A program made the translations under genes and the position numbers. From CAZEHS01 sp964649745 (GTDB taxonomy: Bacteria > Bacillota > Clostridia > Peptostreptococcales > Acidaminobacteraceae), in contig CAZYQI010000037.1 in the NCBI GenBank assembly GCA_964649745.1, positions 1 through 31,333 of the forward strand: 31,333 nucleotides of DNA. Direction: 5' to 3'. The notes beneath the pieces were generated by a model. It made no database searches and was not told where the DNA came from. It saw only the letters and a program-made list of their open reading frames with translations. This document shows, piece by piece, positions 16,920 to 25,204 of this stretch (its first letter is position 1; the number at the start of each line of letters is the position of its first letter).

Positions 16920-17924
16920 TTAGAAGTTCAGCCCCAACGCCATCACCCAATAGATCCCAGCTGCCATTACGGCCGATATGGGCATGGTGATCACCCAGGC
17001 GATCAGCATTTTGCGACCGGTATTCCATTTCACTGCCCTTGGACGGTAGGCGGTCCCTACCCCCATGATGCCGGAGGAAATGACGTGAGTTGTGCTGACC
17101 GGCAATCCCAAGTGGGTAGCACCGAATATGACAATGGCCGAGGTAAGGTCTGCAGCAACACCGCTGAGGGGACGGATCTTCACGATCTGTGTACCCACGG
17201 TTTTGATGATGCGCCACCCTCCTGCCGAGGTGCCAAAGGCCATGGCCAAGGCACAGGACACCTGAACCCACAGCGGGATCCCTTTCCCCACATGAAGACC
17301 GGTGGTCATCAGTGCCATGGTGATGATGCCCATGGACTTCTGCGCGTCGTTGGTGCCGTGAGAAAACGCCTGTATGGCAACGGTAAGAACTTGGAATTTC
17401 CGGAGATTGTTATTGGTTTGATGCAGATTGGCCCTTTTAAAAAGTACCTTAAGAAACTGTAGCATCAGATAACCCATTACAAACGCCAGAATCGGTGATG
17501 TGATTAGAGACTGGATGATTTTAAGAAATCCCTTATAATTCAGTATCTCCAAACCATTTGCCATCACGGCCGCACCGGCAATGGAGCCTATCAGGGTGTG
17601 GGAAGAAGAGCTGGGAATGCCATAATACCATGTGGCAAGGTTCCAGATGATTGCAGAAACCAGGGCTGCCATGATGACCACTGATCCATTATGGATGTGA
17701 TAGGGATCCACGATATCCTTGGCAATGGTTTTGGCTACCCCGGTGAAGGCTACCGCGCCGAGAAAGTTCATAATAGCCGCTAAAACAATGGCCGATCTCA
17801 ACCGGAGAGCCCGTGTAGACACCGCCGTGGCGATGGCGTTGGCTGTATCATGGAAGCCGTTGATAAAGTCGAATGCAAGAGCAAGGATAACGGTAATCCC
17901 TACGATGATAATCGTTCCGTCCAT
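16920..17924 (-). CDS. pit: PiT-family inorganic phosphate transporter
   Basis: A 334-residue integral membrane protein, predicted to import phosphate (probably as a metal-phosphate complex) by ion symport. The two PiT signature repeats are clear: GFHDTANAIATAVSTRAL near the N-terminus and SHGTNDAQKSMGI in the second half. The length fits the compact bacterial PiT class. AGGTGACTTC precedes the ATG. It begins 8 nt after the stop of the DUF47 gene, so the two form one operon. PhoP-box-like sites upstream of that operon suggest induction by phosphate starvation, although some PiT systems are constitutive. Confidence 0.94.
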   Translation of the reverse strand: MDGTIIIVGITVILALAFDFINGFHDTANAIATAVSTRALRLRSAIVLAAIMNFLGAVAFTGVAKTIAKDIVDPYHIHNGSVVIMAALVSAIIWNLATWYYGIPSSSSHTLIGSIAGAAVMANGLEILNYKGFLKIIQSLITSPILAFVMGYLMLQFLKVLFKRANLHQTNNNLRKFQVLTVAIQAFSHGTNDAQKSMGIITMALMTTGLHVGKGIPLWVQVSCALAMAFGTSAGGWRIIKTVGTQIVKIRPLSGVAADLTSAIVIFGATHLGLPVSTTHVISSGIMGVGTAYRPRAVKWNTGRKMLIAWVITMPISAVMAAGIYWVMALGLNF

Positions 17925-17932
17925 GAAGTCAC

Positions 17933-18559
17933 CTATGCGTTCTTAAGGATGATGGTACCCAGCACCCTTGAAACGCGGGCACACCGCTCCATTGTTTTCT
18001 GCAGGGCCTCATAAAGCTCTTTATCTTGTATGATTTTAATGGGATTGTCTTTATAATCGGTAAAAAGGCGCTTAATGGCCTTTCTCCCCAGGATGTCACA
18101 GGAATCCACATAGCCGTATACCTTGGTGATCTGATAGTTCATGTCGTGAAATTTCTTGTCGCTCAGAAGAACCACGCAGTCGTAGATCTCATCACAGCAC
18201 TTGCTCACATACTCACTGAACATCACCATTTCCTCTGGGGCCGGGCAAATGTCGTACATTTCAAAGCGTGCCGCACATTCATCCATCCAGTTGAGAATAC
18301 CGTCAATCCGTTCAGCCAGATGCAGGATGTCTTCCCGTTCAATCGGTGTGATCAGGGATAGATCTAACTGTTTGGATATTTCGATTACCAGGGACTGTCC
18401 CCGAACCTCATAAGCCTTCAGTTTCGATGAGAACTCTACCAGATCCTCCGGGGTTTTGATTTTGAAACCATAAAAAACCTGTCCCGCTTCCTTATTGACT
18501 GTGGCCAGTTCGAGAAGCAGTGTAAACAGCTTGTCCTTTTCCTTACTCATAAAAATCAA
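17933..18559 (-). CDS. DUF47 / PhoU-like accessory protein of PiT transporter
   Basis: A 208-residue, mostly alpha-helical cytoplasmic protein of the DUF47 (TIGR00153) family, related to PhoU. These proteins are commonly encoded beside pit genes and are thought to regulate the transporter or bind metal clusters through ExxxD-type motifs. The TTG at 18559 is chosen because GGAGG lies 8 nt upstream; the ATG at 18550 would be 17 nt from it. It is the first gene of the pair with pit. Confidence 0.9.
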   Translation of the reverse strand: MIFMSKEKDKLFTLLLELATVNKEAGQVFYGFKIKTPEDLVEFSSKLKAYEVRGQSLVIEISKQLDLSLITPIEREDILHLAERIDGILNWMDECAARFEMYDICPAPEEMVMFSEYVSKCCDEIYDCVVLLSDKKFHDMNYQITKVYGYVDSCDILGRKAIKRLFTDYKDNPIKIIQDKELYEALQKTMERCARVSRVLGTIILKNA

Positions 18560-18611
18560 GGTGAATTCCTCCGTTTCAAGTCATCCGAGTAAAAGATACA
18601 AATCCTAGCCC

Positions 18612-18677
18612 ATCATATATTAACACAGAATTAACAAAAGACCTCACAAATTCGGTGGAGTTAACGTGTTCTTAACA
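18612..18677 (-). promoter_or_regulatory. Two PhoP-box pairs and -10 element of the phosphate operon
   Basis: On the plus strand TTAACA-CAGAA-TTAACA (18620-18636) and TTAACG-TGTTC-TTAACA (18661-18677) match the Bacillus-type PhoP box: direct TTAACA repeats with 5-nt spacing and an 11-nt period. The two pairs start 41 nt apart. A minus-strand -10 (TATGAT, 18617-18612) lies next to the nearer pair in place of a normal -35, as in activated Pho promoters. The distal pair overlaps the stop codon of the CitG-like gene. PhoP binding is inferred from the match. Confidence 0.7.
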
Positions 18678-19535
18678 AACCTGTTCCAGCATGACCAGGA
18701 ACACAGTAACCGCAAGCATGTCAGCCGATCCTCCCGGACTTACCCACTTCCTGATGCACCACTGATCCAATGCCCTGACAGACTCAACTCCCTCCGCACT
18801 GAGGACAGTGCCTTTATCTAGTATCCGTCTGGCTTTTTCCTGAACGGCACTGAGCATTGCCATATCGTGACGACCCAGGATGTTTGAATCCTCTGAAAAG
18901 GCCATAAGCCGGATCAGTGCCTCCACCAAAAGGCTGTTGGTGTCGGATTTACCCCACTGGCTTCGGACAAAAGGCAGGGATACCCGCCGGACCGTCTGGA
19001 ATCCTCCGGCGACCTCTCCTCTTATTCCCGTGGTCCCATATTGGAGATACAGTCTTTCTCCATTGGTCAGGTTCTGTTTTTCAGCCAGGTTCTTGAAATC
19101 ATTTTCCAAGATGCCCTTGGTAATCTCTGCAGCGATATCACAGAGCCTCTCTGCATCAAATGGGGCGCCAGGAGCTTTTTTATAAGCGACACCCGCCGCC
19201 GCACAGAGGATTCCCATGGAAAACAGGATTCCCTTGTGGGTATTCACTCCTCCCGTCGCCTGTAACATCTCCTCCTCCGCTGCAACGCCAATACTGCGGA
19301 TAGCCGGAAGCAGCAGGGCACTCTCCCCATGGCCTTTTGCTCCAACAAGGAAACATTCGGAGAATGCCGGCCTTAGGGCTGTGGCGCTTCGTATGAAGGT
19401 AAAAATATCCATATCCCGATGAGCACCGTTGTTCGCTCCATCCACCAGCCCTGGCTTCGGAGTGGCCGCAACCTCATAAAGCAGGGCCTGCACTCCAAGC
19501 TCTTCTATTTTTTTTGCCATTTTTCCACAATCCAT
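18672..19535 (-). CDS. citG: CitG-like triphosphoribosyl-dephospho-CoA synthase
   Basis: A protein of about 287 residues in the CitG/MdcB family, which makes the 2'-(5''-triphosphoribosyl)-3'-dephospho-CoA precursor of the citrate lyase or malonate decarboxylase prosthetic group. Family motifs are present: ALLYEVAATPKPGLVD, NNGAHRDMD, GGVNTHKG and a late VSPGGSADMLAVT. The ATG at 19535 (MDCGKMAKK) is favoured by GGAGG 5 nt upstream and by the usual family N-terminus; a GTG at 19628 would add 31 residues with a poorly placed ribosome site. No citrate lyase, malonate decarboxylase or citX gene is nearby, so its partner is unknown. It follows an MFS gene by about 104 nt. Confidence 0.88.
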   Translation of the reverse strand: MDCGKMAKKIEELGVQALLYEVAATPKPGLVDGANNGAHRDMDIFTFIRSATALRPAFSECFLVGAKGHGESALLLPAIRSIGVAAEEEMLQATGGVNTHKGILFSMGILCAAAGVAYKKAPGAPFDAERLCDIAAEITKGILENDFKNLAEKQNLTNGERLYLQYGTTGIRGEVAGGFQTVRRVSLPFVRSQWGKSDTNSLLVEALIRLMAFSEDSNILGRHDMAMLSAVQEKARRILDKGTVLSAEGVESVRALDQWCIRKWVSPGGSADMLAVTVFLVMLEQVC

Positions 19536-19639
19536 ATCAACCTCCGGCGTCATGATAGCGATGATCAGCAGGTCGGCCTGATTTTTTCGCGCACCCCAGG
19601 ATTTCCTGTCATTGCCCCTTTCCGACACCTTTTCTTTTG

Positions 19640-20842
19640 TTATTCAACCTCCTGACAGAAGGAAGGCATCTCCGGCTCTTCCAGCACGTGGGCTTTCGGA
19701 GGCAGCTTTTTTCGTTCAACCGCTGCCCATATGAAAAAGACCGTGCTGACACCCAGACAGAACGGCACGCCGTAGAATGTCCGTATAACCCCCAGGGCAT
19801 CGTTCAGGTATCCGAAAATCAGGTTCACAGCAAATACCCCCAGGGCTGTTGCCGTTGATGAAAGTCCGATAAAGTAAGGCCCTTCCTTGCCGTAAACCTC
19901 GTTGGCAATGGTTACAGCCGTGGGATATACAATGGAGAAGAACAGTCCGGATAACCCGATAAGGATAAAAAACGGCCCTTCAAGAAGCTGCCCGAGAAGC
20001 ACACTGAGGGCAGCCAGTATCATGCACAGGATAATTCCCTGCAGTCGTTTCACCCTGTTCATTACAAATCCGCCCCCGAGACGGCCCACAGTGAAGGTGG
20101 CAAAGAACAGGGTGGAATAGAACGCTGCCTTGGCCGGTGTGTAACTGAACCCTTCCTGAAAATAGTTGATGATCCAGCTTCCCAGAAGGAACTCCCCGAT
20201 TACATAGAAGGACAGTGCCACGATGAACAGAGCACTGAATTTCTTATACGGCAGACTGGCCCTATGGGCCCTGTTCTCCGCGGAGGGTTCCCCTGGGGCG
20301 AAGAGCATAAGAATTCCTTGCATTACAAAAACGCCGGCCGTAACTGCAAAAAGCAGTCTCCAGCTCATCTCGCCGGAAAGATACCACGCCAGTCCTTTCT
20401 GGGACACCGTGGACCCGAGGCCAAAAATACCGTGAACGAAATTCATCAGGATCGACTGGCTGAATAGCGTCACCATGGGAAGTATGGTATTGAGCCCCAG
20501 GACCATCAAAGACGTGCCGCTGCTCATGACACAAAAGCTCACAATCAGCATGACCCATGAATGCGCAAAAGCAAGCAACCCCATGGAAACAGCCACCATG
20601 AAGCATCCGAAAGCGATGACGCGCTTCTGGCCAAGCCGCATGCAGTAGATGCCTCCGTAGTAGGCGAATACCATGGATGCCAGTTGCGCAACTGAAATGG
20701 CCAGACCCATGCGGGTGTTGTCAATATGAAATTCAGATTTGAAGGTTGGTACCAAAAAACCACGATAACTGAAAGCAACCGAAACCATGATCATTCCAAT
20801 GAACGAAAGTGCGAGAATGTATATCTGCTCTGATTTTTTCAT
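19640..20842 (-). CDS. Major facilitator superfamily transporter
   Basis: A 400-residue integral membrane protein with about twelve hydrophobic segments and an MFS-like loop between helices 2 and 3 (MRLGQKRVIAFG). The start is supported by GCGGAG 6 nt before the ATG. The substrate cannot be predicted. It lies 21 nt after the GNAT acetyltransferase gene and before the CitG-like gene on the same strand; these may be co-transcribed. Because CitG serves citrate or malonate metabolism, an organic acid is one possible substrate, but this is a weak guess. Confidence 0.85.
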   Translation of the reverse strand: MKKSEQIYILALSFIGMIMVSVAFSYRGFLVPTFKSEFHIDNTRMGLAISVAQLASMVFAYYGGIYCMRLGQKRVIAFGCFMVAVSMGLLAFAHSWVMLIVSFCVMSSGTSLMVLGLNTILPMVTLFSQSILMNFVHGIFGLGSTVSQKGLAWYLSGEMSWRLLFAVTAGVFVMQGILMLFAPGEPSAENRAHRASLPYKKFSALFIVALSFYVIGEFLLGSWIINYFQEGFSYTPAKAAFYSTLFFATFTVGRLGGGFVMNRVKRLQGIILCMILAALSVLLGQLLEGPFFILIGLSGLFFSIVYPTAVTIANEVYGKEGPYFIGLSSTATALGVFAVNLIFGYLNDALGVIRTFYGVPFCLGVSTVFFIWAAVERKKLPPKAHVLEEPEMPSFCQEVE

Positions 20843-20863
20843 TATTACTCCGCTTTTCTTTTC

Positions 20864-21322
20864 CTACTTCGCATTAGAACCTTTTGAAACCTTCCACACA
20901 CAGGTGTAGATACTGCTGCCATATGCCGATTCCGGAGCCAGCTTGCACTCGAAATCCAGGGCCTTGAAGAACCGAAACTGGTTATGATCGGCCTCTGCTT
21001 TAACCGTTCCAAAGGATAGAAAGGTTCTGACCGTCTCCACCATATACCGGCCGATTCCCTGACCGCGACGTTCCTCGTCCACAGCTACATGCATGATGAT
21101 CAGCTGATTGTTGTCGATGGTCTTGTATCCGATGATTCCCACAACCGCACCTTCATCATCCGCGGCAGCGAAGAAATGTCCCTGCTGCTTGGAATACAGG
21201 CTCTGTGCAGCATTTTGAATCTTCCCCGGCGTGGGGCTCACCATGGCGTAGCCCAGAAGCTTCGCCAGTTCTTTGTTTTGAATGATTTCCTTATAGTCTT
21301 CAATTTCACGGATTTTCATCAT
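20864..21322 (-). CDS. GNAT-family N-acetyltransferase
   Basis: A 152-residue single-domain protein with the GNAT acetyl-CoA-binding motif A (VDEERRGQGIGRYMVE) in the middle. The C-terminus (FFKALDFECKLAPE) matches the usual last strand-helix region. GAGGAG lies 3 nt before the first ATG and 6 nt before a second adjacent ATG (21319), either of which may be used. Substrate is unknown. It follows the GGDEF/HD-GYP gene by 45 nt and precedes the MFS gene. Confidence 0.88.
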   Translation of the reverse strand: MMKIREIEDYKEIIQNKELAKLLGYAMVSPTPGKIQNAAQSLYSKQQGHFFAAADDEGAVVGIIGYKTIDNNQLIIMHVAVDEERRGQGIGRYMVETVRTFLSFGTVKAEADHNQFRFFKALDFECKLAPESAYGSSIYTCVWKVSKGSNAK

Positions 21323-21367
21323 GTTCTCCTCAAGGGTTCAGTGTCTGCACGTACATCACATCCCCTA

Positions 21368-23863
21368 TTATACATCCCCATTGCCCTCTGCGGGGAGTTC
21401 CGCTCCAATAATTGAAATCATATGCTCCGTCAGCTCCGGATCGAACTGTGTTCCCTTGCAGCGGATGAGTTCTCCGGCAACCTCCGGCACTGTCATCTTT
21501 CCCTTATAAGAAGTGCCCTCGCTCATAACGGCAACGGCCTCTGATATGGCCAGAATCCTGGCCGCCAAAGGAATTTCCCTGCCCTTAAGTCCTCGGGGAT
21601 ATCCGGTTCCATCATACCATTCATGATGGGAAAGAACAGATTGAGCCAGATGTGCGTAGTCCTGCATAATGGCCACAATCCTGAACCCTATCTCCGGATG
21701 GCTGTGTATCAGCGTCCATTCCAGCTCCGAAAGCTTATCCGGTTTAGAGAAAATGTATTCCGGCATGGCGATCTTACCGATATCGTGAAGCTCACAAAGC
21801 TGCCTGATTTCCTCCAGCAGACCGTCTCCAAGCCCCATCCGGGCGCCCAGGGCAAGACCCAGCTCCGACGTTCGCCGACAGTGTTCAAAGGTCTCAATCC
21901 CCTTTTCATGAAGCTGAAGCTTGAACTTGTCCAAAAAATCCGTGTGAGCGCTCCTGCTTTCCATCAGTTTATCCTGATACATTTTTTCCTCTGCAGAACG
22001 GATCACATGCTGAAGCGTAATTGCTCCCGTACTCTTCACCGAGAAACCAACCGCAAGGTGGAGGCCAAGGCTCTCCGTACATTTGCCCCTGCATTCCTCT
22101 TTAATTTCGTGCAGAATCATCTTGGCCTTCGCATCATCTGTCTGCGGCAGCAGGATTGCGAATTCATCCCCACCCCAGCGGCTGATGACCGCTTTTTCAC
22201 CCACTACAACCTTTAGACACTCCGCCGCCCGCCTCAAAAGAGCATCGCCCCGTTCATGACCAAACGCGTCGTTGGCCAGCTTCAAGCCATTTATATCTGC
22301 AATGAATATGGAAACCGGCATATAGGCATCCATGTTGAAATTTAGAAGCTGCTCCTCAAAATAACGGCGGTTATACAACCCTGTAAGCTTATCGTGGTAG
22401 CTGAGATAAAGGAGTTCCGATTCCATCTGCTTTTTCCCGTCGATATCCAAAAGAATGCCTGAAAAAAGGGTCCCGTTCCCTTCTCTGTCCCACTCCAATC
22501 CGTCACCCTTCATCAGAAACCACAGATACCCCCCCTGCTTTCTTTCCCATCGGCATTCCATCTGAAACACCCGGCCGGTTTCAAAGTGGCACTTGGTAAA
22601 CATGCCGGAGAAATCATCGCGGTCTTCCGGGTGGACCCTTTCCAATATCTTCTCAAAGGGCATGGGAAAATCAGAAATATCAAATCCCAGCATATTGGAG
22701 CCCTGGGCATCACATCGGATCTGATTGTTCCTTCGATTGTACTCCCATGTTCCTGCCATGGAGGAATCCAAGGCCAGCCGCGTGCTGAGCCTGTCCCGTT
22801 GAAGCTGTACTGCATTTTCAGCGATCTTCCTGAACAGCGTATGAACCCTGCCTACAACTGAAGCATCCTCCCTGAACAGCATGCGTTCGGAGAAAACAGA
22901 AAAATCATGCAGCATCGTGTTGGCGGATATACTGTCCAGAAATGCACTTAAAACCTTAACAGGCTTTAAGATAAAGGTCGTGTTCAGCCACATATGAAGC
23001 ACCGTCATGGCCAGGACAGAGACAAAAGCAACGAGGGTGATAATCACGATGAAGCGGTTCCTCATACCCAATGTCTGACTTACATAGGAAAGCTTAATCT
23101 GCATAACCGGTTCCCACCGCATATCCATGAGATTCAGGCGGACAGAGGCAGTTCTATTGTCTGATGTATAGTCTCCAACGCTTACATGGATGGGCTTTTC
23201 AATGTTGGCGGCAATGCCTTGCCTGCCCTTGTCCGGATCGCTGAAAACCACTTCACACCCCAGGACGTCCTGGATCACACGCCGGTTATTATCGTTGATG
23301 GGCCGCACGATGGCCATGGCTCCGTCATAAACCAAGCCCTCTGTATCCGAAATACGGTTGACGCTGAGAAGACACACCTTTCCTTCAACAACAGCAATGC
23401 CTTTCAGGCTCTTTTCTCTCCCCAGGCTGGCCGAAATAATCCCTCCATAGGCTTCCACAAAGGCATTCATATCCCCTTCCGCCATTGAAACAACCGTTCC
23501 CGGAGCTCGCTGACTTGAAAAACCCCTTCGTACCTGTCCATCCATGTCCAGAAAAAGCATCTGCGTTATACTCAGGTTCTTAAAAACATCGTCGTTAATG
23601 TTTTCCTTTTCGTAGGCAGGAGTTCCCTCCTGATAATAGCCCAAGGTATCATCCCACTGGGCATAATCTTTATTGATCTTCCCCAGTTCGTTCAGTTCCA
23701 GATTAAAAAGGCGCAGGGCTGAATTGCCTTTCGTTTCCATTTGGGTTTTCTCGATTTCCCCTGCATCTGCCATCAGTACCCAATAGGATACCAGGGCAGT
23801 GATTATGATCACTCCCAGAGAAAGAACCGTAACAATGATTTCCATCCGTCTCTTCATATTCAT
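21368..23863 (-). CDS. CHASE4-PAS-GGDEF-HD-GYP c-di-GMP signalling protein
   Basis: A membrane protein of about 831 residues that should both make and break c-di-GMP. In order: TM helix (about 8-27), extracytoplasmic CHASE4 domain (YAQWDDTLG motif), TM helix (about 270-292), a linker, a PAS/PAC segment, GGDEF (motif GGDEF intact, near 564) and HD-GYP (HDIGK near 691, HHEWYDGTGYPRGLKG near 744). The inhibitory I-site RxxD expected upstream of GGDEF reads GEKA, so feedback inhibition may be missing. The start is uncertain: ATG at 23863 gives a canonical charged N-terminus before the TM helix, while a GTG at 23950 would add 29 residues. Which activity dominates cannot be told. Confidence 0.9.
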   Translation of the reverse strand: MNMKRRMEIIVTVLSLGVIIITALVSYWVLMADAGEIEKTQMETKGNSALRLFNLELNELGKINKDYAQWDDTLGYYQEGTPAYEKENINDDVFKNLSITQMLFLDMDGQVRRGFSSQRAPGTVVSMAEGDMNAFVEAYGGIISASLGREKSLKGIAVVEGKVCLLSVNRISDTEGLVYDGAMAIVRPINDNNRRVIQDVLGCEVVFSDPDKGRQGIAANIEKPIHVSVGDYTSDNRTASVRLNLMDMRWEPVMQIKLSYVSQTLGMRNRFIVIITLVAFVSVLAMTVLHMWLNTTFILKPVKVLSAFLDSISANTMLHDFSVFSERMLFREDASVVGRVHTLFRKIAENAVQLQRDRLSTRLALDSSMAGTWEYNRRNNQIRCDAQGSNMLGFDISDFPMPFEKILERVHPEDRDDFSGMFTKCHFETGRVFQMECRWERKQGGYLWFLMKGDGLEWDREGNGTLFSGILLDIDGKKQMESELLYLSYHDKLTGLYNRRYFEEQLLNFNMDAYMPVSIFIADINGLKLANDAFGHERGDALLRRAAECLKVVVGEKAVISRWGGDEFAILLPQTDDAKAKMILHEIKEECRGKCTESLGLHLAVGFSVKSTGAITLQHVIRSAEEKMYQDKLMESRSAHTDFLDKFKLQLHEKGIETFEHCRRTSELGLALGARMGLGDGLLEEIRQLCELHDIGKIAMPEYIFSKPDKLSELEWTLIHSHPEIGFRIVAIMQDYAHLAQSVLSHHEWYDGTGYPRGLKGREIPLAARILAISEAVAVMSEGTSYKGKMTVPEVAGELIRCKGTQFDPELTEHMISIIGAELPAEGNGDV

Positions 23864-23971
23864 CCCATCATCGCTTTCAAATGGGCCGGAGCCCATGGCA
23901 TCTGAATACATCTGCTTCCATTCATATCCACAGCGGCTGGATTTAAACACCTTTGCGCATTCAGACCTTAA

Positions 23972-24000
23972 TTGACGACATCCTAATTTATTGCTATCAT
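23972..24000 (+). promoter_or_regulatory. Promoter of the nickel/lar operon
   Basis: TTGACG (23972-23977) and TATCAT (23995-24000) are separated by exactly 17 nt. Transcription should start near 24007, leaving a leader of about 160 nt before the first start codon. Confidence 0.65.
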
Positions 24001-24006
24001 TGAAGG

Positions 24007-24166
24007 ACAGCGACAGCCATGAAGGCCTTCCTGCCGATGAACGGCATTTTTACCCCCATTTCAGCCCTTTACCTTTCCGATTTTGACCACCCACGCCTCG
24101 ATGCCCACGAAGGGCTTGTTTTCTGAACCCTTCGTGGGTTTTATCATTTTGAAAGGAGATTCAATT
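24007..24166 (+). promoter_or_regulatory. Structured leader with probable attenuator of the nickel/lar operon
   Basis: The leader contains two small hairpins with ATGAA loops (GCC/GGC at 24015-24025; TGCCG/CGGCA at 24032-24046, followed by TTTTTA) and then a full terminator hairpin. AGCCCTT (24063-24069) is perfectly complementary to AAGGGCT (24110-24116), which includes the 5' arm of the terminator, so an alternative antiterminator helix can form. This suggests transcription attenuation, plausibly by nickel or cobalt. I do not recognise a named riboswitch pattern with confidence. Confidence 0.5.
24104..24150 (+). terminator. Leader terminator upstream of nikMN
   Basis: CCCACGAAGGG (24104-24114) pairs perfectly with CCCTTCGTGGG (24128-24138), with a 13-nt loop, followed by TTTTATCATTTT. 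It ends just before the GAAAGGAG ribosome site of nikMN, so it must be conditional if the operon uses the promoter at 23972-24000. It could instead insulate a short transcript. Confidence 0.8.
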
Positions 24167-25204
24167 ATGCATATGGCAGACGCTTTGATATCCCCGGTTG
24201 TGGGCGCCACCTTCACAGCCGCATCAATGGCAGTTGGAACGTGGTCCGCAAGAAAATTACGGGAGGATAACAGCGATGAACGCATTCCCCTGATGGGCGT
24301 GATGGGCGCCTTTGTTTTCACCGCCCAGATGATTAATTTTTCTATTCCAGGCACCGGTTCCAGCGGACACTTGGGCGGCGGACTTCTTCTGGCGGCTGTT
24401 CTGGGCCCCCATGCTGCCTTTCTTACCATTACAGCCATCCTGATGGTGCAGGCGCTCCTTTTCGGTGACGGAGGCCTGTTGGCCCTGGGATGCAACATCT
24501 TCAACCTCGGTTTTTTCCCATGCTTCATCGCCTGGCCCCTGATCTTCAAGCCGGTGATGGGAAACGGCGCTTCCCGCCGAAGGACACTGGCAGGAGCTCT
24601 TTTAGGAGCGGTGGTGGGCCTTCAGGCAGGAGCTTTTTCCGTTGTACTCCAAACCGTTTTTTCCGGGCGTACGGAGCTGCCCTTTAACACGTTTTTTCTT
24701 CTGATGCAACCCATCCATTTGGCTATCGGAATCGTTGAGGGCCTCGTTACCGCTGCAGTTGTATTGTTCCTGCTGGAACACCGGCCGGAAAACCTGCAGG
24801 GTATACACCTGAAAAACGATACTGCACCTTCTTTAAAGAGGAAGGCGGCGGGTTTTATGATCCTCTTGTCTCTAATCACCGGAATCTTCCTATCCAGCTT
24901 TGCATCCGGCAATCCAGACGGATTGGAGTGGTCCATTCTTCGCGCAAGCGGACATGACGAATTACCTGTTCAGGGAATGGTGTACGATTCAGCTGCCGCA
25001 GTTCAGGCCATAACCGCCATTCTTCCTGATTACAACTTTGAGAACAGCGCTGCAGCACCTTCGTCCACTTCTATCAATTCCGGAACCGCTTTCTCCGGTT
25101 TGGTTGGAGGCACCGTTATCCTGGTGATCCTGTCTGCGGTTGGAGCAATGATCTTAAATAGAAAAAAACGGCTTTCCGCGAAAGACCGACAGGAGGCCAT
25201 TTGA
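24167..25204 (+). CDS. nikMN: Nickel/cobalt ECF transporter, fused substrate-binding and N subunits (NikMN/CbiMN)
   Basis: A 345-residue membrane protein: an N-terminal CbiM/NikM substrate-binding component (about 1-215) fused to a NikN/CbiN-like C-terminal part with two membrane segments around an external loop. The ATG at 24167 is chosen because AAAGGAG lies 8 nt upstream and the N-terminus then begins Met-His-Met; in this family His2 and a later His (here His68 in SGHLGGG) ligate the metal. An in-frame upstream ATG would bury this motif. It overlaps nikQ by 4 nt. The presence of larE-B-C downstream argues for nickel rather than cobalt. Confidence 0.92.
   Translation: MHMADALISPVVGATFTAASMAVGTWSARKLREDNSDERIPLMGVMGAFVFTAQMINFSIPGTGSSGHLGGGLLLAAVLGPHAAFLTITAILMVQALLFGDGGLLALGCNIFNLGFFPCFIAWPLIFKPVMGNGASRRRTLAGALLGAVVGLQAGAFSVVLQTVFSGRTELPFNTFFLLMQPIHLAIGIVEGLVTAAVVLFLLEHRPENLQGIHLKNDTAPSLKRKAAGFMILLSLITGIFLSSFASGNPDGLEWSILRASGHDELPVQGMVYDSAAAVQAITAILPDYNFENSAAAPSSTSINSGTAFSGLVGGTVILVILSAVGAMILNRKKRLSAKDRQEAI

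Noticed and set aside
19536..19628. Longer CitG-like protein starting at a GTG
   Set aside because: The extra 31 residues lie outside the usual family N-terminus and the GTG lacks a well-placed ribosome site, while GGAGG lies 5 nt before the ATG at 19535.
24007..24166. A named NiCo or cobalamin riboswitch in the nickel operon leader
   Set aside because: The leader has a terminator and possible antiterminator, but I could not match the conserved cores of either class by eye, so I describe it only as a probable attenuator.
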